This document shows, piece by piece, positions 25,358-33,578 of a stretch of DNA of 64,000 bases. Source of the stretch: Nostoc foliaceum FACHB-393 (GTDB taxonomy: Bacteria; Cyanobacteriota; Cyanobacteriia; Cyanobacteriales; Nostocaceae); the NCBI RefSeq assembly GCF_014698505.1, contig NZ_JACJTD010000033.1:1-64000 (forward strand), read 5' to 3'. A program made the position numbers and the translations under genes. Every line of letters begins with the position of its first letter. Position 1 is the stretch's first letter. A model generated the notes under the pieces. It saw nothing but the letters and a program-made list of their open reading frames with translations. It did not search any database and was not told the origin of the DNA.

Positions 25358-25558
25358 TCAATAACCTTCAATAGCATAACCAGCAGCAACAATTACCTGT
25401 TTGATTGACTCCTCAGAAGCTGCGGATTCTACCGTGACAGTTTTAGCATTAACATCAACATCCACCTTAGCCTCAGGTTTCATAATGTGGATAAATTCAG
25501 TAATTGTTTCTGCACATCCCTCACAAGCAATATTTGATACTTTCAGTTGTAGTGCCAT
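25358..25558 (-). CDS. Heavy-metal-associated (HMA) domain copper-chaperone-like protein
   Basis: 66 residues, a single HMA ferredoxin-like domain. The metal site is IACEGCAETITEF (CxxC), followed by the usual VDVDVNAKTVTVES strand pair and a C-terminal VIVAAGYAIEGY. Small free-standing HMA proteins ferry Cu(I), or sometimes other soft metals, to P-type ATPases. No ATPase is nearby. GAGGTAACAA precedes the ATG and provides a ribosome-binding site. Confidence 0.9.
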   Translation of the reverse strand: MALQLKVSNIACEGCAETITEFIHIMKPEAKVDVDVNAKTVTVESAASEESIKQVIVAAGYAIEGY

Positions 25559-25619
25559 TTGTTACCTCAGTATGGGATTTTTAAACTATTTCTTAAGGAT
25601 TAATCTTAACGACCAAAAG

Positions 25620-25648
25620 GCGATGTCTACGACGGGCTACGCCTACGC
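25620..25648 (+). repeat. 29-bp dispersed repeat, copy identical to 222-250
   Basis: Same 29 bases as at 222-250, in the spacer between the HMA chaperone gene and alaS. Confidence 0.75.
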
Positions 25649-25836
25649 ACATCCTGCCAAAGTAAGGTAGTGTAGTGGTGTAACAGCATTCTAGTAGCTG
25701 CATATATATCATCGACTGGCACAATTCGCTGGCAGTAATATGAAACAAAATGCAAGAATATATAAAGCTATTTATGAAAATACACTTACCTAGTGCCGCT
25801 ACGCCCAAGCCTTAAAGTCTAAAGTTAAAAACACCC

Positions 25837-28479
25837 ATGTCTTCAAATCCCCAGTACCTAAGCGGTAACGAAATTCGCAACATATTCCTCAACTTCTTTG
25901 CCCAACGAGGTCACCAAATTCTCCCAAGTGCCTCCCTCGTGCCAGAAGATCCAACCGTGCTGCTGACGATCGCGGGGATGCTACCATTTAAGCCGATATT
26001 CTTGGGGCAGCGCACACCAGAATTTAAGCGGGCTACGACTTCGCAAAAGTGTATTCGCACCAACGACATTGAGAATGTCGGACGCACCAAACGGCATCAC
26101 ACGTTTTTTGAGATGCTGGGCAATTTCAGCTTTGGTGATTATTTTAAAGAACAAGCGATCGCTTGGGGTTGGGAAATCTCTACACAAGTCTTTGGCTTCT
26201 CCCCCCAAAATCTTGTCGTCAGCGTTTTTGAAGATGATGATGAAGCCTTTGGGATTTGGCGCGATCAAATCGGTGTACCGATAGCGAGAATTAAACGCTT
26301 AGGCGAAGATGATAACTTTTGGGTATCTGGGCCGACTGGGCCTTGTGGGCCTTGTTCAGAAATTTATTACGACTTCCACCCAGAACGCGGTGACGAAAAT
26401 ATAGATTTAGAAGACGATTCCCGGTTTATCGAGTTTTACAACCTCGTGTTCATGCAATATAACCGGGATACTTCAGGCAATTTAACGCCACTGCAAAACA
26501 AGAATATCGACACCGGCATGGGTTTGGAGAGAATGGCGCAAATCCTCCAAAAAGTACCCAATAACTACGAAACTGACCTGATTTTTCCAATTATCCAAAC
26601 AGCAGCCCAAATTGCTGGCATTGACTACCACAAAAGTGATGAAAAAACCAAAGTTTCTTTAAAAGTCATTGGCGATCACGTTCGTTCTGTTGTCCACATG
26701 ATCGCCGATGAAATTCGCGCCTCCAACGTGGGACGGGGCTATGTGCTGCGGCGGTTAATTCGGCGTGTAGTGCGTCATGGGCGATTAATTGGAATTTCTG
26801 GTGAATTTACTACCCAAGTTGCTGAAACTGCGATCGCCCTTTCGGAATCAGCTTACCCTAATGTGCGTCAACGGGAAGCAGCAATTAAAGCTGAGTTGCA
26901 ACGAGAAGAATCCAATTTCCTTAGAACTCTGGATAGAGGCGAAAAACTCCTAGAAGAAATCATTCAAGAGGTGAAACAGCGAGGAGAAACCTCTATTAGC
27001 GGTGAAAGCGCATTTACCCTCTATGACACCTACGGATTCCCCCTCGAACTTACTCAAGAAGTTGCCGAAGAAAATAATCTAACAGTCGATGAAGCAGGAT
27101 TCAATGCCGAAATGCAAAAGCAGGTGGAACGTGCCAAAGCAGCACATGAAACCATCGATTTAACTGTACAAGGTTCCCTAGACAAATTAGCAGAACACAT
27201 CCAAGTCACCGAGTTTTTAGGCTACACCCAACCTGCGGCGACAGCGAAAGTCGAAGCGATTTTAGTAGAAGGTGTTTCCCAAGAGGAAGTAGAAGCGGGA
27301 ACACAGGTACAAATTATCCTTGACAAAACGCCATTTTATGCTGAATCCGGTGGACAAATCGGCGATCGAGGTTATATCTCTGGTGATGGTATCGTAGTTC
27401 GGGTGGAAGATGTGAAGAAAGAATCTGATTTCTTTGTTCACTTCGGACGCATCGAACGCGGTACACTGCGCGTAGGCGATCGCGTCACCGCTCAAATTGA
27501 TCCGGCTTGTCGCCGTCGCGCCCAAGCTAACCATACCGCAACCCACCTATTGCAAGCAGCATTAAAGAAAATCGTTGATGATAGCATATCTCAAGCTGGT
27601 TCCCTGGTTTCCTTTGACAGATTGCGGTTTGACTTCAACTGTCCCCGTGCGTTGACAGTAGAGGAAGTCCAACAAATTGAGGAACAAGTGAACACTTGGA
27701 TTGCGCAAGCACATGCTGCGAAAGTTGAAGTATTACCTTTAGCAGAGGCAAAAGCTAGGGGTGCCGTTGCCATGTTCGGCGAAAAATACGGCGAAGAAGT
27801 GCGCGTGATTGACTTCCCTAGCGTATCAATGGAACTATGCGGTGGGACTCATGTGAGTAATACGGCTGAAATTGGCGTGTTTAAGATTATCTCGGAAGCT
27901 GGAGTAGCTTCTGGGGTGCGGCGCATTGAAGCTGTTTCGGGGCCAGCAATACTGGATTATCTCAATCTTCGGGATAAAGTAGTTAAGGATTTGAGCGATC
28001 GCTTTAAAGTTAAACCCGAAGAATTACCAGACAGAATCACAAGTCTGCAAAGCGAACTTAGAACTAGCCAGAAGGAATTGGAAAGCTTGAAGGTACAGTT
28101 AGCGATCGCAAAATCTGATAGCTTGCTACAAACAGCAGAAACTGTAGGCGATTTTAAAATTATCGTTTCCCAATTAGAAGATGTTGATCCAGAATCATTG
28201 AAAACCGCAGCCGAACGCTTGTTGCAAAAAATCGGTAATGGTGCAGTGGTGCTGGGTTCTGTTCCTGAAGAAGGAAAAGTCAGCATAGTTGCAGCTTTTA
28301 GTTCTGAAGTGAACAAAAAAGGTTTGCAAGCTGGTAAATTTGTAGGTGCGATCGCTAAAATCTGCGGTGGCGGTGGCGGTGGAAGACCAAACTTAGCCCA
28401 AGCCGGCGGACGCGATGCGAGTAAATTACCAGAAGCCTTGGAACAAGCAGAAAGTGAGTTAAAATCCGCGTTGGGTTAA
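25837..28479 (+). CDS. alaS: Alanyl-tRNA synthetase
   Basis: 880 residues, full length. The class II catalytic core (~1-250) contains HHTFFEMLGNFSFGDYFK and the GMGLERMAQ motif 3. The editing domain has the zinc/editing pairs HTATH (~566) and CGGTH (~668). The C-terminal C-Ala domain has the glycine-rich block GGGGGGRPNLAQAGG (~843). It charges tRNA-Ala and removes mischarged Ser or Gly. It stands alone and is closed by a terminator at 28503-28530. Confidence 0.97.
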   Translation: MSSNPQYLSGNEIRNIFLNFFAQRGHQILPSASLVPEDPTVLLTIAGMLPFKPIFLGQRTPEFKRATTSQKCIRTNDIENVGRTKRHHTFFEMLGNFSFGDYFKEQAIAWGWEISTQVFGFSPQNLVVSVFEDDDEAFGIWRDQIGVPIARIKRLGEDDNFWVSGPTGPCGPCSEIYYDFHPERGDENIDLEDDSRFIEFYNLVFMQYNRDTSGNLTPLQNKNIDTGMGLERMAQILQKVPNNYETDLIFPIIQTAAQIAGIDYHKSDEKTKVSLKVIGDHVRSVVHMIADEIRASNVGRGYVLRRLIRRVVRHGRLIGISGEFTTQVAETAIALSESAYPNVRQREAAIKAELQREESNFLRTLDRGEKLLEEIIQEVKQRGETSISGESAFTLYDTYGFPLELTQEVAEENNLTVDEAGFNAEMQKQVERAKAAHETIDLTVQGSLDKLAEHIQVTEFLGYTQPAATAKVEAILVEGVSQEEVEAGTQVQIILDKTPFYAESGGQIGDRGYISGDGIVVRVEDVKKESDFFVHFGRIERGTLRVGDRVTAQIDPACRRRAQANHTATHLLQAALKKIVDDSISQAGSLVSFDRLRFDFNCPRALTVEEVQQIEEQVNTWIAQAHAAKVEVLPLAEAKARGAVAMFGEKYGEEVRVIDFPSVSMELCGGTHVSNTAEIGVFKIISEAGVASGVRRIEAVSGPAILDYLNLRDKVVKDLSDRFKVKPEELPDRITSLQSELRTSQKELESLKVQLAIAKSDSLLQTAETVGDFKIIVSQLEDVDPESLKTAAERLLQKIGNGAVVLGSVPEEGKVSIVAAFSSEVNKKGLQAGKFVGAIAKICGGGGGGRPNLAQAGGRDASKLPEALEQAESELKSALG

Positions 28480-28502
28480 CCCTCTTTTTCAGAGGCTTTA
28501 CT

Positions 28503-28530
28503 CCCCTTCCTTTGCAGGAAGGGGCTATTT
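28503..28530 (+). terminator. Rho-independent terminator of alaS
   Basis: 8-bp stem CCCCTTCC / GGAAGGGG with loop TTTGCA, followed by CTATTTTTG, 24 bp after the alaS stop. Confidence 0.85.
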
Positions 28531-28686
28531 TTGTTAAGTCTGTATTGAACTCAAACCAGAAGCACTATATAAATGAAATGAATATAGCGATCGCAAGTCT
28601 AGGATAAGCATCGCTATCTATATATAGCTGGTTTATGCCCATATGCCCATAAGGGACTTCCAAATAAAAAAATATCCCAATCTCAC

Positions 28687-29181
28687 CTATACCATCTCAA
28701 ACTCTAATTGATGGCTCTTAAAAAAATCATGAGTGAAATGATCCACCACATTTGTATCAGCTAGTTCCAAATTATAAAAATCCACAGCTTCATGATCAAA
28801 ATAGGGCCCAGCGTGCCAAGTGCCCTCATGTAGCTTGATAAAACAATTCCCCGGAATGCGGAAAGCAGAAATCTCGTCTAATGCTGGTTCATTCACATCA
28901 TTATCAGGAGGACAAACTGCAATCAACCAATCCTTCCCTTCCAAAGAACCCAGACATTGAGTGCATTGCATATGGCGAGTAATTTTGTGAAACTTTCGCC
29001 CTCTCTTCTGCAACCGCATAACATAAAATCGTGGAATCCCGTTTTGCAGGTTTAACTGGGCATCTTCGCCATCATAAGCTTTGCCATCAAGACTTGCAAA
29101 AATTACCTGTCCATAACGCCGAAAGTTTTCAGAACTCACCCATTCTGCCTGCAATTGTTGCACTGTCTTTGATGTGCTCAT
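28687..29181 (-). CDS. Ureidoglycolate lyase family protein
   Basis: 164 residues with the cupin-like AllA fold. Conserved segments are FRRYGQVIFASLDGK near the start, ITRHMQCTQCLGSLEGKDWL, AFRIPGNCFIKLHEGTWHAGPY and a final EFEMV. AllA releases glyoxylate and urea from ureidoglycolate in purine breakdown. No other allantoin genes are nearby, so the physiological role in this organism is uncertain. Monocistronic, on the minus strand, 115 bp from the sigma factor gene that precedes it. Confidence 0.85.
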   Translation of the reverse strand: MSTSKTVQQLQAEWVSSENFRRYGQVIFASLDGKAYDGEDAQLNLQNGIPRFYVMRLQKRGRKFHKITRHMQCTQCLGSLEGKDWLIAVCPPDNDVNEPALDEISAFRIPGNCFIKLHEGTWHAGPYFDHEAVDFYNLELADTNVVDHFTHDFFKSHQLEFEMV

Positions 29182-29296
29182 ATCAAATCTTTGAGAGATT
29201 ACTTAGGTTTATTTTCCTCCAAAATGACTGAATAAAATACAGCCATTAAGGTGAATGCCTGAGTTTAAATGCCCTACATTATTATAAAAACTAATC

Positions 29297-30316
29297 TCAG
29301 CTAGCTAAATAACTACGTACTTGTTCCTTTTGCCGTCGCAGGAGACTGAGAGCTTTTTGCTCGATTTGACGCACTCGTTCTCGACTAATACCCATGCGAT
29401 CGCCAATCTGTGCTAAAGAAAGTTCATAGCCATCAGTCAGACCAAAGCGCAGGGTTAATATTTCTCGCTGCTGGGGAGAAAGCTTTGCCAACAAGTCTTG
29501 TAAGTCTTGATGGAGAGATTCTTCAACGGCATAGTCTTCGGGAGAAGGGCCATCATCTTCCAGTATGTCCTGCAATTCTGTATCTTGTTGTTCACCAACT
29601 CGCGCCTCTAAGGAGAAGGGTTGACGCGCCAAGTACAAACACTCTCGAACTTGGCTAGGTGTCAAAGATAACGCGCTGGCAATTTCACCAGTAGTGGGAA
29701 CACGACCCAACTGTTGAGATAATTCACGCTGCACCCGCTTAATTTTGTTCAGTTTCTCAAAGACGTGGATAGGTAAACGAATTGTACGTCCTTGTTGAGC
29801 GATCGCTCGTGTAATTCCTTGACGAATCCACCAGTAAGCGTAGGTAGAAAACTTATAACCAAGAGCAGGATCAAATTTATCCACCCCTCGCTCTAAACCC
29901 AAAGTACCTTCTTGAATTAAATCCATAAATTCTAGGTTGCGGTGCTGGTATTTCTTCGCCACAGCTACCACTAACCGGAGATTAGCCTGAATCATTTTCT
30001 GCTTGGCTTGGTGTCCTTGACTTAGCTGTTGTTCTAGCACCTCAACACTTGACTCCACTTGATCTGCCCATTCTTGCAGCGTGGGTTCGTGCTTTAATTT
30101 CACAGCCAATTCTTCCTTAGCAGCTAGTAAATTCATCATCTGCTGCACTTGTTGGGCAAAAATAACCTCTTGTTCACGAGTCAACAAATCTACACGCCCG
30201 ATCTCTTGCAGATAACTACGCACAATATCATCTGTAGCTCGAGGTTTTTTATCTGCGACTAAACTTTTTTTCTTCGTTTTTTGAACTTCGGTATGTGGAG
30301 ATGTTAAGTTGCTCAT
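29297..30316 (-). CDS. Group 2 sigma-70 family RNA polymerase sigma factor
   Basis: 339 residues. Regions 1.2 (DDIVRSYLQEIGRVDLLTRE), 2 (EFMDLIQEGTLGLERGVDKF and YAYWWIRQGITRAI), 3 and 4.2 (SLAQIGDRMGISRERVRQI) are complete. The long acidic region 1.1 of the principal sigma factor is missing, which marks a non-essential group 2 factor (SigB-SigE type in cyanobacteria). Which paralogue it is cannot be fixed from sequence alone. AGAGGAG lies 8 bp before the ATG. The long A+T-rich region upstream is suited to complex regulation. Confidence 0.92.
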   Translation of the reverse strand: MSNLTSPHTEVQKTKKKSLVADKKPRATDDIVRSYLQEIGRVDLLTREQEVIFAQQVQQMMNLLAAKEELAVKLKHEPTLQEWADQVESSVEVLEQQLSQGHQAKQKMIQANLRLVVAVAKKYQHRNLEFMDLIQEGTLGLERGVDKFDPALGYKFSTYAYWWIRQGITRAIAQQGRTIRLPIHVFEKLNKIKRVQRELSQQLGRVPTTGEIASALSLTPSQVRECLYLARQPFSLEARVGEQQDTELQDILEDDGPSPEDYAVEESLHQDLQDLLAKLSPQQREILTLRFGLTDGYELSLAQIGDRMGISRERVRQIEQKALSLLRRQKEQVRSYLAS

Positions 30317-31074
30317 GGTTATTTGCTCCTCTGTAACCTCATCAATTTATTGGTATCAAGTCTAGATATTCAGACTCATAGCCATTTACACTGCTAATCA
30401 ATCAATTGGCAATACTGATGAATTCTAGTCTATGATACATTACAAGTTAATTCTTGGAGATAATAAACCCAAAATCAACCTACCCTTTAATAATAACATC
30501 ATCAGTAGTGACAAATCAATTACCTAAAGTATCATCACCATATCTTTCAAACCAATTACACTGCTTTATTATTGATCATTGCATATCTGGAAACATAATT
30601 ATTACTTTATTTATCCAATGCAGTTTCTAAAAAATGTAAATTTCTCCAAAAACGATTTTATTACAGTAAAAATTTATTAAAAGCAAAATATTATATACTT
30701 TATAATTTAAATTTTGAAAACATAAAAATATTATTGATATTTGTTGATCTACAATGATGATGCTCTGGTTATTTTTAAATTTCATTTTTATTAAATGACA
30801 ACTTATTAAACATATAATATCTATTCTTCACCTCTAATTTTTGCTACATGATCCAATCAGATCAAGCAGGGTATGTAAGGTTTTAAGTAAGCATGGAAGA
30901 AAGAACTTTACCCAGCCTCCTCTGCTCAATAACAGCTTTTTTAGGAGCAGTTAACTGGTGTACACCGCGCCTTATAAAAAGCAAACAATTCAAATCTTCT
31001 TTTCTTCTATCTCCTGCAAGACAGCATAGCTACCTTGTTTATTGAAAGTCTGGTTAAATACTTATAATTAGTAA
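30317..31074. other. A+T-rich upstream region of the sigma factor gene
   Basis: About 0.76 kb. It holds no convincing gene; a 50-codon plus-strand frame (30893-31045, starting MEERTLPSLLCSITAFLGAV) has no recognisable family. The leftward promoter(s) of the sigma gene should be within the right-to-left first 300 bp. Confidence 0.45.
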
Positions 31075-31311
31075 TTAGGGATTTAGGACGACAAAGACGC
31101 AAGTATCTGTGAAAATTGCACTTGTGTCGTAATGCACGCAGACATCTGTATCGAATGCGGTATTATCAATGTAATTACTCCTGGAAAGATTTTTTGGACT
31201 AAAAGTAGTAACAGTGCTCACATTAACACCAAGAATAATACTTATCAAGACAGCAAGGCCCACGATCACCACTAATATCCGACTGAAGCGAAAAGATTTT
31301 TGGGAAAACAA
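31075..31311 (-). CDS. Possible small single-pass membrane protein
   Basis: 78 codons with one hydrophobic segment (ILVVIVGLAVLISIILGVNV, ~12-31) and a polar tail containing three Cys residues. No family recognised. It lies just downstream of the decayed deaminase on the same strand and could be a genuine small protein or a chance frame. Confidence 0.35.
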   Translation of the reverse strand: MFSQKSFRFSRILVVIVGLAVLISIILGVNVSTVTTFSPKNLSRSNYIDNTAFDTDVCVHYDTSAIFTDTCVFVVLNP

Positions 31312-31326
31312 TACTATATTGAAACT

Positions 31327-31760
31327 TTAACCTAACTCTTCAGCCATCCCTTTATTTAGATATTGGTTCAAAAAAGCATCTATCTTATTGGCGCATATCC
31401 CAAAATGAGCTGTCTTTCCTGCTTTTGTGAGAATGTCTAATCCCTGACTATTATTGCGGGGGTCTGGATCAACCATAGATACATATATTCATCTATACGA
31501 TGATTTTGAGCGATCGCTAAAGCAGATGCAGGTGTGTGTCCATGAAAAGAACAAGGTTTAAGAGTTACGTACATTTTCAAAAAGTCGAAAGCTTTGCCTT
31601 GAATCTGGTTAAGTGCGTCAGCCTCAAGATGGAGTTTTCCTGGTGCCTGCGTCTACCCTTGAGCTATTATCTTTTGGGCATCTATGATTACACAGGCGAC
31701 TGCTAGGTTCGGCAAACATTCCGGCCAAACTTTTCTACTTTGAGCTAAAGCAGTCAGCAT
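31327..31760 (-). pseudogene. Decayed RibD-like deaminase
   Basis: Read from an ATG at 31760, the minus strand gives LPNLAVACVIIDAQKIIAQG, an in-frame TAG, then GKLHLEADALNQIQGKAF and MYVTLKPCSFHGHTPAS. A one-base frameshift near 31490 is followed by MVDPDPRNNSQGLDILTKAG and HFGICANKIDAFLNQYL up to a TAA at 31327. The order PNP-VGCVIV, H-x-E-x-x-AL, YVTLxPCSxHGxTP and VDPxPxxxxxGLxxL is that of the RibD-type pyrimidine deaminase domain in riboflavin synthesis and its short paralogues. One nonsense codon and one frameshift mean it cannot make the full protein. The second Cys of the zinc motif also appears replaced by Ser. Confidence 0.8.
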
Positions 31761-31848
31761 AAATATTTGCTCGATGTTTTAGCGTAAATTATCTAGATAG
31801 ATTAAACTACCAAGAATTAGTTAATCTATTGTTATAAAATTGCCTATA

Positions 31849-32232
31849 TCAAAATTGAGTAACTGTCACACTAATACCAGAGTCAAGTTTAGGAACCTTG
31901 AGATACTCAATTGGTTCAGTACTTTGAGAACTTTGGGTATTTGTTGGCTTTTGACATTGCTTAAAAAAAGCCTCTGGGTTATTGATGAACTCAAGCGGGT
32001 TAATCTTTTGGCAACCTCGATCCTGCACGAGCGAAATTGATTCAGCAGTTTGTTTAGGATTATTAGTCTCTCCGATAAAATTACTCCATGTAGCGTTAAT
32101 CGTGGCTGGCTCTGTCAATAGAACTTCAGCCTGATTGCGATCGATAGGAACATTTTCTTCGTTAGCATAAGCACTCTGGGGAAGAGCAAGTGCACTAATC
32201 ACAAAGACTAAGGTGATAGAAGAGGATTTCAT
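31849..32232 (-). CDS. Secreted hypothetical protein
   Basis: 127 residues with a clear Sec signal peptide (MKSSSITLVFVISALALPQS then AYA before NEEN). The mature part has two Cys residues (RGCQKI and KQCQKP) that could form a disulfide, and no recognised domain. It is likely periplasmic or extracellular. Alone on the minus strand, it faces away from the exopolysaccharide cluster. Confidence 0.7.
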   Translation of the reverse strand: MKSSSITLVFVISALALPQSAYANEENVPIDRNQAEVLLTEPATINATWSNFIGETNNPKQTAESISLVQDRGCQKINPLEFINNPEAFFKQCQKPTNTQSSQSTEPIEYLKVPKLDSGISVTVTQF

Positions 32233-33578
32233 AATTCAATCTCTCAATATTTAATGTCAGTTTAATAATTACAATTGGCTAGATACAGCAACCAAAAATA
32301 GCGGCGCGGCTTGGGTACTTAAGATTAACACAGGTAGTGAGAACTATAGCTAAACTTCATTAAAAATATAGTAAAGTCTAGCCAGATGTAGACTTTTGTC
32401 TGGGAGGAGGCAGTTAAACAATGTAGACTCTGCCTATTATCTGCTTCCTGCGACAAATGTGCTAACTCATATTCTGTTAGCCGTATTAATAGGTAGGCCA
32501 ATGTCAAAATTTGTCGTTGGCATAGGGCAAGAGGCAGACAGAAGTTTGAGGGTCGGTTTCCAGCGCTTAAACTGCAAAGAGGCATGAGGGAAGAGAGTTG
32601 TAGCCTAGTTTATCTTTCTTCACATAGTTTGGTTTTATTGTCCCAACTTACTTACTAGCCGTTTATCTCTCATGCGTGCTACTATACGCTTACACAGATA
32701 AGACAACACTTTGTTAGATAAGTTGTGGAAGGAGTTTTTTGTGTTTATTGCCAGAATACAAACAAGGCGATTGCAATTTTATGGGTAAACCTAAAATACG
32801 GGATATAAACCCAAGGACGGGTACTGTGTTGTAATTTCCACACCTCAAGCCACATCAAAATAGTCTTTTACCAGTCTTAGCAAATTACACTGATAGCGAG
32901 TCCTTACAAGTTCCATACTAAAATCACATAATCTTAGTATTCTCAGTCCCGTATCGTTTCCAAGATTGACCATTATTTAGAGAAAGAATGAATTGTTGCT
33001 GAAAGCTTTTAAGTAGTTTTCGTAAATATCCATCCAGTCTTTTAAAGCTCTCTTTTCACTGTACAAAGCCTAACTCTGAAGTGGTTCCATTGCTTATAGG
33101 CTGGCAAAATTGTTCTATTCCTTACCCTTAAGGAATAAATTCCTCTTGTCTTTTCAAAATCAGCAAACTGACAATGAATATACTAGCATCTTGTATGAAT
33201 TTTTTGTAAAGTTATCCAATTCAGTGTTCTTACATAATATGATGTTGGTTGTTAGATTATTAATCAATACTTGCATCAGTAATAACGCAAAACTAAGTTG
33301 ATCGACAAAGATGGAAAACTACTAAATCAGAAAGAAACTTGTGAGTTATCATGTTTTTTGCTGTCAGACTAATATCAAGCAATCTAAGTCAAAATTGCGA
33401 CTAATAAAACTATTAGTTGACTTCACCCTTGAACAACCTTAGCAAAAAGATATTGTATTAGTTGACAATCAACGCAAATATTACCAAGGCAAAGTAGACC
33501 AGAGTCCTACTGTCGGTGAAATACTGAACAAAATCTGCTGTAAGTAAATAGTCTTTTTTATAAAACTTTGTATATATT
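32233..33578. other. Leader region upstream of the exopolysaccharide cluster
   Basis: About 1.35 kb. Short frames at 32325-32585 (minus) and 33110-33301 (plus) have no recognisable content. A plus-strand stretch about 33385-33547 reads through one stop as LRLIKLLVDFTLEQP and KDIVLVDNQRKYYQGKVDQS and looks like a gene relic I cannot name. The promoter of the exopolysaccharide operon is expected within the last few hundred bases. Confidence 0.45.

Noticed and set aside
31361..31380. tRNA-like GGTTCAAA
   Set aside because: No cloverleaf or acceptor stem can be drawn; it lies in the deaminase pseudogene.
32325..32587. Overlapping 60-86-codon frames on both strands
   Set aside because: Neither has recognisable protein features, and they overlap each other.
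33110..33301. 63-codon plus-strand frame upstream of the exopolysaccharide cluster
   Set aside because: No ribosome-binding site and no family resemblance; considered chance in A+T-rich DNA.
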